Of a DNA stretch of 64,000 bases, positions 25,401 through 33,584 are shown piece by piece. The stretch covers positions 1 to 64,000 of the forward strand of contig JBDQOI010000001.1 of the NCBI GenBank assembly GCA_040261275.1, written 5' to 3'. The notes beneath the pieces were generated by a model. That model was not told the origin of the DNA. It did not search any database and was given only the letters and a program-made list of their open reading frames with translations. This DNA comes from UBA8752 sp040261275 (GTDB lineage Bacteria > Bacteroidota > Bacteroidia > Flavobacteriales_D > Sanyastnellaceae). The translations under genes and the position numbers were made by a program. The first letter of the stretch is position 1. Each line of letters begins with the position of its first letter.

Positions 25401-26694
25401 GAGCTATGACATCGGCCTTGAGTTGTCCGAGCCCCTGTCCGTCATGGACCTGGGCGCCGACCCCGGACGCCTCTACCACGGACAGGTATTGGCCGTGGGA
25501 GAAGCCAATGTCTTTGGCACCACGGAATACATGGAAGTCGAGGCCAAAGCCCAGAGCGCGGGTGGCACTCGCTTCACCATGCCCCTCGATGCACTGGAAG
25601 GAGCTGAAATCCCGGCGGGCATCAGCTTTGTCGGCGGTGATACGACAGACGATGTTGCGGAATTCCCTGCCGCAGCTTTTGACGTGGATCTCCGCCTAGA
25701 ATTGGAGGTGACACCCGAAGCGGAACTCTCACTGGTGCTGGACCAAAAAGCAGGTGAGCGCGTGGATGGAAGAGCCTCGGGGTCCTTGTCACTGGTTCGC
25801 AGCCGCAATCGCTCCCTGGGCATGGAGGGTGCCTTGGTCATCGAGGAAGGCCAGTACCGTTTCAGCTTGCGGGACCTGTTCAGCAAAAACATCTCCATCG
25901 CACCGGGCGGGCGCATCGACTGGGATGGTGACCCTTATGAGGCGGAACTCAGCCTGCTCGCCGTTGCCCCGATGAAGACCAATCCGAGTCCCCTCATCCC
26001 CAATATGGTGGAGCGAGGGAAGACCGAGGTGGAGGTCGGCATGGGCATCCAAGGGGCACTCTCTGCCCCGCAATTGGACTTCAGCATTGACTTCCCCCAA
26101 TACGCCCAGTCCGATCCCGCCATGCTCGCTCAGGTGAACGCTGCCCTCTCCACACCGGAAGAAGTCGAACGGCAGGCTTTTGCCCTGCTGGCGACGGGCC
26201 AGTTCCTCCGACTCGACCAGAATAACGTGCAATCGATTGGTGCGGCGGCGGCGGCAGCGCAGGCATCCGACCTGGTCTCCGCTGGGGTATCCGAATTGCT
26301 CAGCAGCCTGTCCGATGACGTGGACATCGGGCTGCGCTACGTTCCCCCAAGTGAACTCGGCTCCGTGGAAGGAGCCACTCCCCTCCGCTCGGAGGACACA
26401 TTCGAAATGGACCTCGGATTGAATCTGCTCAACGACAGGCTCAAGATTTCGGGAACCTTCGGGGCCCAGGGCGTCGAGGGATTTGACGTAGGGAGCGGTG
26501 ACCTGCAGGGCACCTTTGATGTTCGCTACCAGCTCACCCCTGATGGCCGGTGGGAACTGATGGGGTATCGAAAGCCTCAAAGCACACTCGACAAGGATCC
26601 CCGGAATGGCTTCGGCGCGGTGTTCCAGAAGCGCTTTGATCAGATTTCCGATCTGTTCCGCAAAAAGGATTCCGAAGAGAATTTACAGGACTAG
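22405..26694 (+). CDS. TamB-like translocation and assembly module protein
   Basis: 1429 residues from ATG 22405. One N-terminal membrane helix (about residues 22-42, LFWGLVFLVSVILAFGFFL) anchors it in the inner membrane; nearly all the rest is beta-rich, as expected for an AsmA/TamB lipid-channel protein spanning the periplasm. The C-terminal TamB domain (last about 450 residues) shows RVDGRASGSLSL, GQYRFSLRDLFSKNISI, GGRIDWDGDPYEAELSL and DINIGL-type DVDIGLRYVP near the end, as in DUF490 proteins. TamB with TamA aids outer-membrane protein assembly and phospholipid transport; in Bacteroidota it is often found without a neighbouring TamA, as here. Confidence 0.88.
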   Translation: MNTEQPPHQNSPPPSRKGRKRLFWGLVFLVSVILAFGFFLGTPAGQRRLVESALGLAESSLAKQTGSVDLGLEGVSIQWSPLGISLEGLQAFPGSEGADARPRDTLAFIDELTLLPSDASGLHWLNLKASGVFLSAPGQAWLEQWIQSSPGGSASSIDFRVDHLELQDIRLPEQHSDVGSHALEVESLHCHGLIIQGEDVKWDAMEGQLELRSIGRDSVRQDVSHLHWQGADRHLAFDLSTDPAFWLDEPESDGSPTALIPSHWMGEWNVDDGELLWRGSGDFSTLHGKIAWRGDTLFLPEAEWNYHGLSMVPEGLPPSGQAKLTGPLFLPLLSGDSTDGYLGALGGNLQLLWKPEFPHSDGFPDFPDGRVALSWGLGSGAAELDAHMHWDSTSAGAAHAGLVLNTTLPRPEQWTVGAWKEALTFEGSWNIERPGDAGGTGRAEGTLSLTAGMDAANAWNFSWDWEGRSAPLTLTPGLELFGQWSGAGAAALPEGGNLPSDWWWSTELQEARFIPLAGYDGRQQAGPPLAMRRLRVGLRGDTEQLTADLEGDFVEGHIEGPLDAAAWWNPCVGLLAAGDLVTDSTMAAWKLPSSPPERASSPWNTEVIVWRDDLLERFSHNQWSVGPGSKIKVHHADGDVQLEVSADHLHWGTIRSEGVRLEAKGGLSSLSLAAGAGAISHAQYGRLEELQISTEVALNDHSIVRAEWKGATPTRIEVEHYLREGSQHIAIPKMLICEYEETKWWIDEAQVAPIAWRGADWRTLTTPGLHISGNRGGIRLASALSSGADSSVALEVQLDAFPAGPWLDLLSRSASAGLTDLEAKGLLHGTLRLNPSTGNHRGSLQWIDASLNGYSLGDLCAEGAWGSPHGLALQQFRGADEILRAQTTDLKRLDLVLKEWPLDQLNPLLGSATVRTEGSATGQLTLVGIDNGSRALLNGNLDIEADRLYIGATGVTYSLDGRLDISPDFLGMDRARIKDPEGHVALLNLSVFHSEFSDWSYDIGLELSEPLSVMDLGADPGRLYHGQVLAVGEANVFGTTEYMEVEAKAQSAGGTRFTMPLDALEGAEIPAGISFVGGDTTDDVAEFPAAAFDVDLRLELEVTPEAELSLVLDQKAGERVDGRASGSLSLVRSRNRSLGMEGALVIEEGQYRFSLRDLFSKNISIAPGGRIDWDGDPYEAELSLLAVAPMKTNPSPLIPNMVERGKTEVEVGMGIQGALSAPQLDFSIDFPQYAQSDPAMLAQVNAALSTPEEVERQAFALLATGQFLRLDQNNVQSIGAAAAAAQASDLVSAGVSELLSSLSDDVDIGLRYVPPSELGSVEGATPLRSEDTFEMDLGLNLLNDRLKISGTFGAQGVEGFDVGSGDLQGTFDVRYQLTPDGRWELMGYRKPQSTLDKDPRNGFGAVFQKRFDQISDLFRKKDSEENLQD

Positions 26695-26697
26695 GGC

Positions 26698-26705
26698 TAC
26701 CTTCC
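26698..26705 (+). promoter_or_regulatory. -7-like box TACCTTCC, 4 bases before ATG 26710
   Basis: TAnnTT core at the recurrent 4-base spacing; overlaps the last bases after the TamB stop and gives the next gene its own transcript. Confidence 0.45.
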
Positions 26706-26709
26706 GGCC

Positions 26710-27768
26710 ATGTCCAGCATGCGCTTCACCCTGTTTTTCTGTAGCTGTATCCTCACCGGTATGGGTTCTGTGCTGAGGGCCCAGCCCACCCTGACGGGTT
26801 CGGACCTCCCACAAGGCGGTCAGACGTACGTCCGCGCCAACGCCATTCCTCCTGTTTTTGCCGATCTGGATGCGGCGGGCGAAGCGCTGACCTGGGATTT
26901 CAGCAACCTCATCTCCACCGGTGAGACTTCCACCGAGTATCTGCCCCTCTCCTCCGCGAGCATCACGACGCAATTTGTTTTCAGCTCCGCGGACCATTTT
27001 ACCGCTTTCGACTTTCCCGACCTCGGTCTGGAAGACGTCCTGCCCATTTCAGGAGCGTCCACCTATTTGGAAATTGGAAGCAGCGATTACAGGATCATCG
27101 GGCTCGGGCTGGCTACCGATATTTTCGACCTGCCCGTGATTTATGATGACGAGGAGGAATTGCTTCCCCTTCCCCTGACTTATGGTGCCACGCTCGAAGG
27201 CAGTTCTGCATTGACCTTGAACATTCCCGAGTTGTTGTACTACGACACCGACCAAACCAGTTTCATTGAGGTTGACGCCTGGGGCACCTTGCTGTTGCCG
27301 GGCAATGCCTATGAATGCCTTCGTGTAAAGCGGACCTACTCGGCATTGGATTCGGTCAATGTCGCTGCGGCAGGCCTCGGGTTCAGCCTCCCCCGCGAGG
27401 GAACGGTATACGAATGGTATTCAGAGGGCGAAGGAATGCCGGTGCTTTCCGTGCAGGCCATAGCCGGGATCCCCGGCGTCTGGCAATTCAAACCGGCCGA
27501 ATCCGATCCCACGGCAGTGCTGGAAAGGGGCCTTCCCATTTTCTTCCCTCTGCAGAACCCCATGAAGGTCGGCCACCCCATCACCCTGGTCACTCCCATT
27601 GCGGGCAGCATGCCTTGGCGCGTCACAGATGCGCAGGGTCGAAAGGTCTTCCAAGGCGTGCTGAACTCAGAGAATTCGCGCACCCCATTCCCTTCTGAAA
27701 TGTGGCCCGCGGGCACTTACGTGTTCCAAACCGAAGGCCACGCCCCGGTGAGGGTCATGCTGAGGTAA
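26710..27768 (+). CDS. Secreted T9SS type A sorting-domain protein
   Basis: 352 residues. Signal peptide (residues 1-25, ending VLRAQ), then a beta-rich body with LTGSDLPQGGQTYVRANAI and repeated acidic aromatic strands but no catalytic motif. The final about 80 residues are a T9SS C-terminal domain: FFPLQNPMKVGHPITL, WRVTDAQGRKVFQGVL and MWPAGTYVFQTEGHAPVRVMLR. Surface-exposed or released by T9SS; function otherwise unknown. The last 14 bases overlap the end of the convergent gene at 27755. Confidence 0.75.
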   Translation: MSSMRFTLFFCSCILTGMGSVLRAQPTLTGSDLPQGGQTYVRANAIPPVFADLDAAGEALTWDFSNLISTGETSTEYLPLSSASITTQFVFSSADHFTAFDFPDLGLEDVLPISGASTYLEIGSSDYRIIGLGLATDIFDLPVIYDDEEELLPLPLTYGATLEGSSALTLNIPELLYYDTDQTSFIEVDAWGTLLLPGNAYECLRVKRTYSALDSVNVAAAGLGFSLPREGTVYEWYSEGEGMPVLSVQAIAGIPGVWQFKPAESDPTAVLERGLPIFFPLQNPMKVGHPITLVTPIAGSMPWRVTDAQGRKVFQGVLNSENSRTPFPSEMWPAGTYVFQTEGHAPVRVMLR

Positions 27769-28249
27769 TCCCCATGGAATCCGCAGCGGGCAAGGGCCCC
27801 GTCTCCATCGATTCCACAGTCAGGGATGCCCTGGATTGTTCAGTTTCCAGCGGCAAGAAGGTGCCCGAGCGCTCCTGAAGCCATCCTTTGGCTACGCGGC
27901 GGTTTCGGAAAACGCGGACATTCGGTCGCAATCGGCTGATCATCTGGTAAAGTCTGTCGCGCCATACCAGCAAATGAGCGGGCACCACCACTGCGCGGTG
28001 GTGCACTCCCGTCAAGGCGCCCGACTGAGCCAGCCATGTCAATGCGGCTCGATCCAATAAGAGGTGGGCGCGCGGCACCACGATCAACTCCGCAACTTCG
28101 CGTCTACCGAGCAACTCCAGCCGTTGAGCAGCCACCCGTTGCATCAGGGGAAGGTCCACAATCAGGTCCTCCGCCAGTTCGACCGTCAGCAACCCCTCCG
28201 AAAAATGGAACACCCCGTACGGGGCCTGATACGTGAACGAATGGGACAT
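27755..28249 (-). CDS. Small cytosolic protein of unknown function (possible STAS-like fold)
   Basis: 164 residues from ATG 28249; a TTG at 28258 would add three residues. No signal peptide or membrane segment. The pattern YGVFHFSEGLLTVELAEDL, then alternating strands and helices, and VRVFRNRRVAKGWLQE near the end recall small SpoIIAA/STAS-like proteins of Bacteroidota in which a vFrn-x-x-A-x-x-WL segment closes the domain. This fold call is only a resemblance. The last about 40 residues are low-complexity. The 3' end overlaps the convergent T9SS gene by 14 bases. Confidence 0.55.
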   Translation of the reverse strand: MSHSFTYQAPYGVFHFSEGLLTVELAEDLIVDLPLMQRVAAQRLELLGRREVAELIVVPRAHLLLDRAALTWLAQSGALTGVHHRAVVVPAHLLVWRDRLYQMISRLRPNVRVFRNRRVAKGWLQERSGTFLPLETEQSRASLTVESMETGPLPAADSMGITSA

Positions 28250-28337
28250 GAGGGACAAGATGGGACCGCAATCCGCGCCTTCGCCCTGCAGCGGACTTCA
28301 GCTATCCACAAGGGACGGCGGATTTTGCACGCTTACA

Positions 28338-29516
28338 TCAAGGACAGGCGAATTCCGCCACGTCCCCCTCCGTATCGGGCGGAAGGCAGAACTGCAATAC
28401 CGCGGTATGCTGGCCTTCCACGAGCTCCTGCACGGAAGGCTTGGAAATGCCGAGCCCATCGACGGATTGCTGGGTGCGGCTGGCAAAAAGGCCCAGCCCT
28501 CCAGCGATGTTTGTATACACCGGGCGCTCCTGAATGATGCCGGTCACGGGAGAATTGACGGCGAGGTAGGTGTCGAGTTCGCCGTTGGCGATGCTCAAGA
28601 CGAAATCAAAGGCCCGGACGCGGTCGATGTTGTCGTTCCACACGCCCAGCTCCCGGGTGATGAACGGATCGTTCTCCAGCCGGCTCGACAGGAACTGGTA
28701 AAACGACTCTCCGTTGACGGGCAGTTTGATCTCCTCCCCTCCTTCGTCGGAGTCCGCGGTCTCGTCGCCCAGGTCCCAACGGATCACGCGGTCGGTCTCG
28801 GACACCAGGTCGGTGTGTGCCGCGTCCGCCCAGATGCGCTCGGTGAAGTGAATGTTGATGCCCGCCTCGTAGAGCTTGGCTCCCGGTGTGGACGACCACT
28901 TGAAATTGACGTTGGGATAGCTGACCTGGCTGCCTGCCCCGCTGGCGAAATTCAGGTTGAAGCCGGGAATGCCCGCCGGAGGATTGCTGATGTTTCCGGG
29001 TGAAGCGCCGATGAGGGTGGTCACCGCCGTCATGGGCGCGCGGCCGTTCGCAAAGGCCACCGTGAGGCGATAGAAGTAGAGCTCGTCGGGGTCGTTTCCT
29101 GGGCTGACCGGCAGGCCATCGGGTGTGGCGAAGTGGTACGCCCGGTATTGGGGACCGTAGAAGATGCCGTCGTCGTCTTTGTCCTGCAGCACGGTATCCG
29201 TCGCGGTGAACAATGCCAGTGGAGCCTCGAAGGCGATGTCATCCGGGCCGAATTGCTCCACGGTAATGGCGACCTCTCCGGGCGCGTATTCACTGCTGTC
29301 GGCAATCAGCGCGGTCTCCAGGTTGTTGCCTTCTCCGAGCCAGGTCCGGTTGACGCGCACCCATTGCTCTTCCGCTCCCGGATCGAGCAGGCAAAATGCC
29401 AGACTCCGCTCCTCATAAGGTGCATTGAGTTCCACGTCCGTGCTGCACCCCCAGGCCACAGCGGTCAACAGCGCAGCGCAGCCCAGTGCCCAAGTTCCAT
29501 TCACCCGTTGCATCAT
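28338..29516 (-). CDS. DUF4249-like secreted lipoprotein
   Basis: 392 residues from ATG 29516 (a second ATG follows at once). The signal peptide ends in a lipobox (AVAWGC, Cys at about residue 24), so it is a lipoprotein. The following APYEERSLAFCLLDPGAEEQWVRV segment and the beta-sandwich body resemble DUF4249, a family of Bacteroidota surface lipoproteins often linked to TonB-dependent receptors; no SusC-like gene is adjacent. A TACCTTCG box lies exactly 4 bases upstream. It is downstream of the LuxC-like gene on the same strand but has its own promoter signal. Confidence 0.7.
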   Translation of the reverse strand: MMQRVNGTWALGCAALLTAVAWGCSTDVELNAPYEERSLAFCLLDPGAEEQWVRVNRTWLGEGNNLETALIADSSEYAPGEVAITVEQFGPDDIAFEAPLALFTATDTVLQDKDDDGIFYGPQYRAYHFATPDGLPVSPGNDPDELYFYRLTVAFANGRAPMTAVTTLIGASPGNISNPPAGIPGFNLNFASGAGSQVSYPNVNFKWSSTPGAKLYEAGINIHFTERIWADAAHTDLVSETDRVIRWDLGDETADSDEGGEEIKLPVNGESFYQFLSSRLENDPFITRELGVWNDNIDRVRAFDFVLSIANGELDTYLAVNSPVTGIIQERPVYTNIAGGLGLFASRTQQSVDGLGISKPSVQELVEGQHTAVLQFCLPPDTEGDVAEFACP

Positions 29517-29520
29517 GGCG

Positions 29521-29528
29521 CGAAGGTA
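29521..29528 (-). promoter_or_regulatory. -7-like box TACCTTCG, 4 bases before ATG 29516
   Basis: TAnnTT core at the recurrent spacing; lies just beyond the stop of the upstream reductase gene. Confidence 0.5.
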
Positions 29529-29531
29529 GCT

Positions 29532-30578
29532 TCAGAGACCCATCAGAAAGTCCATCGTATCCACCCCGTCTGCATAATCTGCCAGATCGGGATGCTGGGC
29601 CGAACCAAACTTGAGGCCGCCATGGCCCACGCGGCATTGGATTTCCTCGGCTCCTTCGGCCAACCGCTGCTCTACCTCGGCGGTCTCATCATAGCGCTGG
29701 TAGTGCAACGCGCCGACGGGAGACACCCAGCCGGCATCCTCCTTGAGCAGCACGAATCCATTCTCCAGCAGGTCCACCGCCTCCATGAGCCACAGCGCTT
29801 TGTGATAGGTGTAGTTGTTTTGGTAGCGGTTGTGGTCGGCCAGGTGGTCCCAATCCACGAAGGCCGCGAAGAGCCGATCGAGGTCAAAGTCGCGCGGCAT
29901 GAAGACCTGTGTGACGTTGCGGCAACCGAGTCCGAAGTAGCGGAAGATGTCGCCCGACAAAGCCTTGAGTTGCTCGAGGGTCTCCGAGCCATCCAGTACA
30001 GCTACGGATGTGCGCTGTCCCCGGATGATGTGCGGAACCTTGCCGAAGTAATGGCGGAAGTAGCGACCGCTGTTCCGGCTCCCGGTGGCGATGACCGCAT
30101 CATAGCCCGACAGCGCCCCCGTTTCCACGGTGACCTGCTCGCCGATTCCAGGGCTCTCCGCAGACCACGCCGCCACCAAGGCAGCCATCAACCCGCCGTC
30201 ATCCCGGCTCGGCTTGATGCGCACCTTGTGCCCCGAAACGACCCCGCAAATCAGGTCGTGCAACCCCACAAGCGGGATGTTGCCCGCCATGACGATGCCG
30301 ACCGTTTTCGGTCCGCTCCCCTTGGCACCCTCTGGAAGGGCATGCAGCCACGCATCCACGGCTGCAGGTTGCAGGGCATCCACCCAGGCCTGTACTGCGA
30401 ACTTCACGGATTCCGATGTAAACCAGCCGTTGAGGTGCACTGCCCGCTCCATCGCGGCCTGCATCTCCGTCCATTCGGATGCGGCGTTTTCTACCAAAGT
30501 GGAGGCCAATCCATCCGCAAGGGAAGTCAGCACTTTCCGGGCGCGTGTTTTGTCCAACATGGCGGTTTCGGTCAACAT
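29532..30578 (-). CDS. LuxC-type acyl-CoA reductase
   Basis: 348 residues from ATG 30578 (ATG 30560 is an alternative). It belongs to the LuxC/acyl-CoA reductase branch of the aldehyde dehydrogenase superfamily: GPKTVGIVMAGNIPLVGLHD, VRIKPSRDDGGLM, VIATGSRNSGRYFRHYFGK and FRYFGLGCRNVTQVFMP, where the Cys of GLGCRN is the predicted thiohemiacetal nucleophile. LuxC reduces acyl thioesters to aldehydes with NADPH. No luxD or luxE neighbours are present. The divergent ferredoxin gene at 30678 is a recurrent partner in Bacteroidota in my recollection; their common role is not known to me. Confidence 0.85.
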   Translation of the reverse strand: MLTETAMLDKTRARKVLTSLADGLASTLVENAASEWTEMQAAMERAVHLNGWFTSESVKFAVQAWVDALQPAAVDAWLHALPEGAKGSGPKTVGIVMAGNIPLVGLHDLICGVVSGHKVRIKPSRDDGGLMAALVAAWSAESPGIGEQVTVETGALSGYDAVIATGSRNSGRYFRHYFGKVPHIIRGQRTSVAVLDGSETLEQLKALSGDIFRYFGLGCRNVTQVFMPRDFDLDRLFAAFVDWDHLADHNRYQNNYTYHKALWLMEAVDLLENGFVLLKEDAGWVSPVGALHYQRYDETAEVEQRLAEGAEEIQCRVGHGGLKFGSAQHPDLADYADGVDTMDFLMGL

Positions 30579-30637
30579 CTGTGGCTTTTGTTTGGGAAAT
30601 GCAAAGATGGACCCAACATCCGGAGGGGTTGACCGGT

Positions 30638-30645
30638 TATTTTTG
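30638..30645 (+). promoter_or_regulatory. -7 box TATTTTTG upstream of the ferredoxin gene
   Basis: Exact TAnnTTTG; start codon 32 bases downstream, one of the few genes here with a real leader. Confidence 0.45.
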
Positions 30646-30677
30646 CGAAGTCGAATTCCAGCGAAAGAAAGTCTGCC

Positions 30678-31025
30678 ATGGCCATCATGATCACCGACGC
30701 CTGCATCAACTGCGGAGCCTGCGAACCGGAATGCCCAAACAACGCCATCTATGAAGGCGGTGCAGAGTGGACATTCGCGGACGGAACGGGCCTCAAAGGC
30801 GAGGGCAACCACCCTTCGGCCGGTGCCATCGTCGCCGATGCCACGCAAGACCCCGGCAGCATGGACGTCTACTACATCGCCACCGACAAGTGCACCGAGT
30901 GTGTGGGATTCCACGACGAGCCCCAATGTGCGGCGGTCTGTCCGGTTGACTGCTGCGTCGACGACCCCGACCACAGGGAGTCCGATGACCAGTTGCTGGC
31001 CAAGAAGGCCTTCATGCACCTCTGA
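30678..31025 (+). CDS. 2[4Fe-4S] ferredoxin
   Basis: 115 residues. The first cluster motif is CINCGACEPECP and the second begins CTECVGFHDEPQCAAVCPVDC, with the eight-residue insertion between the second and third Cys seen in Chromatium/Alvin-type ferredoxins. A 60-residue segment separates them, longer than in clostridial ferredoxins. It carries electrons in the cytosol; likely partners are the divergent LuxC-like reductase or other oxidoreductases. The C-terminal tail DPDHRESDDQLLAKKAFMHL is typical of the Bacteroidota subgroup. Confidence 0.93.
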   Translation: MAIMITDACINCGACEPECPNNAIYEGGAEWTFADGTGLKGEGNHPSAGAIVADATQDPGSMDVYYIATDKCTECVGFHDEPQCAAVCPVDCCVDDPDHRESDDQLLAKKAFMHL

Positions 31026-31221
31026 GCCGCCGCGCTTCCCCGCCGCACGCCCCGCCCTCTTCCTGCCGACCGTTGACCGTGGCCGCCGCTGTAGCGTCCT
31101 TCGGGTCCGCCCGGGCAATGGTGCGCCTTTTCCTCCGTTTCATCCAAGTCAAAGTGTCCATAGCTTTCCATGCACCGTTTGGGGTCGCGCCCAAATCAAG
31201 TGCACATTGGTCATCGATCTC

Positions 31222-32166
31222 ATGGCAGTACAACGCAGTTCAGTGAATCCCTCCCCTTCATGGCAGCAACGCCTCGCTGCGTTTTTTGTGTTGGGGGCAA
31301 TGGGCATGGTGTTGTGCGGCCCGGTTTGGGGACAGGCTTTGAATTTGTCAACGCTCTCGCCGCTGCACGGTGCATTGAAATCTTGTCAAGGCGAGGAATG
31401 CCGGTCCATCAGTGACAGTCTTGGTCGCGCATTGGAGGTCCTGATGACCGAAATGCCGGAAGGAGACGAATTGATCAAGCCCGACTTTCTCGCGGCAGTG
31501 GGCTCATCGGACGGTCGGCTGATGGTGTTCACCTGGAATTGGCCGCTGGCCGACCGGACTTCCTCGTATGCCGGACTTGTCGCCTATCGCCCCTCCGATG
31601 GTGTCCCCTGGGCGTTCACCGCTCTGTACGACGAGAGCAGCGCGGATGGACCGGATGAGCAGCAGAGCCTGCGCGCAGGGGATTGGCACGGCGCCTTGTA
31701 TTACGCCATGGTGCCCGATGCGGTGGACAAGAACACCTGGTTGCTTCTGGGTTGGGACGATGCGGATGCCCAGGTCACCCGGAAGGTGATCGAGTCCATC
31801 GAATGGCGACCGAGGGGGATCCGGTTCGGAGCCCCGGTTCTCCGCACCCCGAAGGGCATGAAAAAAAGACATGTTCTGGAATTTGCCGATGCCGTGCAGG
31901 TTTCACTTCGCTTTCAGGCCGCCAAGCGAGGAAAGGCAGGGCATTCAGAACGCATTGTCTTTGACCACCTCGCTCCGCGAGAGCCCCACTTGACGGGGAT
32001 TACAGCCTATTATGGGCCGGATATGACTTTTGATGCCTTCGTCCCGGGAAAGCGGAACGGCGATGCCTGGATGCTGATCGATAAAGCCGACGTGTCGCAA
32101 GACTTGCCCGAAGACCGTCCTTTCCGGGACCCACGGCCGCGAAACGGTGGGCGGAATCGACGTTGA
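31222..32166 (+). CDS. Secreted protein of unknown function
   Basis: 314 residues from ATG 31222; longer in-frame starts fall in the ferredoxin gene. Signal peptide at about residues 17-38 (LAAFFVLGAMGMVLCGPVWGQ). The body includes WPLADRTSSYAGLVAYRPSDG, LYYAMVPDAVDKNTWLLLGWDDADAQVTRKVIESI (here split for length), and ends in a basic tail rich in Arg. No catalytic motif is seen. The FTWNWPL and LLLGWD segments recur, to my recollection, in uncharacterised Bacteroidota periplasmic proteins. It is followed after 28 bases by another small exported protein on the same strand. Confidence 0.65.
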   Translation: MAVQRSSVNPSPSWQQRLAAFFVLGAMGMVLCGPVWGQALNLSTLSPLHGALKSCQGEECRSISDSLGRALEVLMTEMPEGDELIKPDFLAAVGSSDGRLMVFTWNWPLADRTSSYAGLVAYRPSDGVPWAFTALYDESSADGPDEQQSLRAGDWHGALYYAMVPDAVDKNTWLLLGWDDADAQVTRKVIESIEWRPRGIRFGAPVLRTPKGMKKRHVLEFADAVQVSLRFQAAKRGKAGHSERIVFDHLAPREPHLTGITAYYGPDMTFDAFVPGKRNGDAWMLIDKADVSQDLPEDRPFRDPRPRNGGRNRR

Positions 32167-32182
32167 GCCCGTCCCCCTGTCC

Positions 32183-32190
32183 TATCTTCA
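32183..32190 (+). promoter_or_regulatory. -7-like box TATCTTCA, 4 bases before ATG 32195
   Basis: TAnnTT core at the recurrent spacing, supporting ATG 32195 as start. Confidence 0.45.
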
Positions 32191-32194
32191 TTGC

Positions 32195-32959
32195 ATGGAA
32201 ATTCGCGTCTGCACAGGCCTGATTCTCGGCTTCCTTCTCTTTGCCTCTCCTGTCTTGATCGCTCAGGACTTGGCCGGAGGACTGATCGAAAAGGTGTACG
32301 GCACAACGCCCGAGCGCCCCGCGGGATACTCGTTCACCCACGTCATCCATTACAACCTGCTTCAACGTGTGGAATCCACGGAGGGGCAGCCCAAAAAAGT
32401 GGTGGAAGGCACCATGGATCTGTACTATACCCCTGGAGGAACCGCATACGGTCGCGTAGTGGAGTCGGAGACCGCGACGGTTTCACACATCGGCGATTTG
32501 GAACTGGGCATGCGATACAGCCTGACGCAGATGGGAGAGGTGCGCATCGGCGGCGAAGGGGAGCTCGGTGCCTTCATGATGGACACGCTTCAAATGAGCA
32601 GGGTCTCTGGAGACCAGGAGATCGAGGGCCGGATGAGCGCGCACTTCTGGTACGAAGGAGGCACCGTGATTGAGGAATTGTGGGCCGACACCCAGGCTTC
32701 AGAGGATGAAAAATCCATTGGCCGTTTGTGGCCCCGGTTCGAACCCGGCTTCAAAAGCTTGGCAACGGGCAATTACATGGGGCTTGCCACACGGTGGATT
32801 TCCATCGATACCCAATTCAGCCGAGAGCCCCGAATGGTCCTCGATTTCAAGGGGTCAGAAGCGCTGGATGAGCCGCTGAAGATTTCGTTTGAAGGATTTG
32901 TATTCCCGGTATCAGAAGCCGATATGATGCGGGAACGCCTCAATGCCGAACGGCAGTAA
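32195..32959 (+). CDS. Exported protein, DUF4412-like size, function unknown
   Basis: 254 residues from ATG 32195. Signal peptide at residues 1-23 (LILGFLLFASPVLIAQ). The mature part looks like one beta-rich domain with FTHVIHYNLLQRVE, GTMDLYYTPGGTAYG, IGDLELGMRYSLTQMGEV and a C-terminal helical stretch, recalling DUF4412-type periplasmic proteins; the match is by overall pattern only. It ends one base before the stop of the convergent Smr gene. Confidence 0.6.
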   Translation: MEIRVCTGLILGFLLFASPVLIAQDLAGGLIEKVYGTTPERPAGYSFTHVIHYNLLQRVESTEGQPKKVVEGTMDLYYTPGGTAYGRVVESETATVSHIGDLELGMRYSLTQMGEVRIGGEGELGAFMMDTLQMSRVSGDQEIEGRMSAHFWYEGGTVIEELWADTQASEDEKSIGRLWPRFEPGFKSLATGNYMGLATRWISIDTQFSREPRMVLDFKGSEALDEPLKISFEGFVFPVSEADMMRERLNAERQ

Positions 32960-33562
32960 TCAACGGCTACCGAACCTGACCTCCGTGGCCCCGTGCCCGT
33001 ATTTCCTCGGATCGCCCTCGCGGCAGGTACACTGCGGCCAATAGGCATTCAGGACATCCCGTATTTCCTGCCGGAGCCTACCCTGCCCCACGCCGTGGAT
33101 GAAGATGATGCGCGGGATGCGCTTCTGCTCTGCACGCTGCATCATGCGGTCGAAATGATCCATCTGCAGGGTCAGCATCTCGTGGGGTGAGGCGCTGTCA
33201 CGGGCGCCGGTGAGGGCATGGTAATGCAAGTCCACCTCCATATGGGCGTCCCGCTTGCGCATGTTGGTCGCATCGGGATTCTTGTACTTGACATCGAAGT
33301 CCTTTTGCGAGGCTTTCAAAACGTGCTCGTCCACGTTGCGCTCGAGGAGTTCTCCCTTGCTGATGTCCTTTGATGCGTATGCCCGAGCCTCCTCTGCCGC
33401 ATTGGGCATGGGCAGGCATTCCTTGGCGGCAAAACGCATGGGAAAGCCGTCGCCATCCTCCACCTTCAAGGTGCTGCCCCCTTCTTCAATGGCGAGCACG
33501 ACCCCCTCTCCACTTTGATGCAAGAAGCGCACGCGATCACCAACCTTGAACTCATGGGACAT
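32960..33562 (-). CDS. Smr/MutS2 C-terminal-domain protein (DUF2027-like)
   Basis: 200 residues. The N-terminal about 60 residues form a small barrel (FKVGDRVRFLHQSGEGVVLAIEEGG, typical of DUF2027 proteins), and the C-terminal about 90 residues are an Smr domain: VDLHYHALTG, Q-x-x-HFDRMMQRA, IPRIIFIHGVGQGRLRQEI. The Smr family DLHGL-type loop reads DLHYHA, and IHGVGQG is its conserved second motif; Smr domains bind or cut nucleic acids. A TAACTTGC box is 4 bases upstream of the ATG and overlaps the -7 box of the divergent GH13 gene. Confidence 0.88.
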   Translation of the reverse strand: MSHEFKVGDRVRFLHQSGEGVVLAIEEGGSTLKVEDGDGFPMRFAAKECLPMPNAAEEARAYASKDISKGELLERNVDEHVLKASQKDFDVKYKNPDATNMRKRDAHMEVDLHYHALTGARDSASPHEMLTLQMDHFDRMMQRAEQKRIPRIIFIHGVGQGRLRQEIRDVLNAYWPQCTCREGDPRKYGHGATEVRFGSR

Positions 33563-33566
33563 ATGG

Positions 33567-33574
33567 GCAAGTTA
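33567..33574 (-). promoter_or_regulatory. -7-like box TAACTTGC, 4 bases before ATG 33562
   Basis: Shares bases 33573-33574 with the opposing box at 33573-33580, so the two divergent start codons are only 22 bases apart. Confidence 0.5.
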
Positions 33575-33580
33575 CCTTCG
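33573..33580 (+). promoter_or_regulatory. -7-like box TACCTTCG, 4 bases before ATG 33585
   Basis: TAnnTT core at the recurrent spacing; selects ATG 33585 over the in-frame upstream ATG at 33546. Confidence 0.5.
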
Positions 33581-33584
33581 CGAT

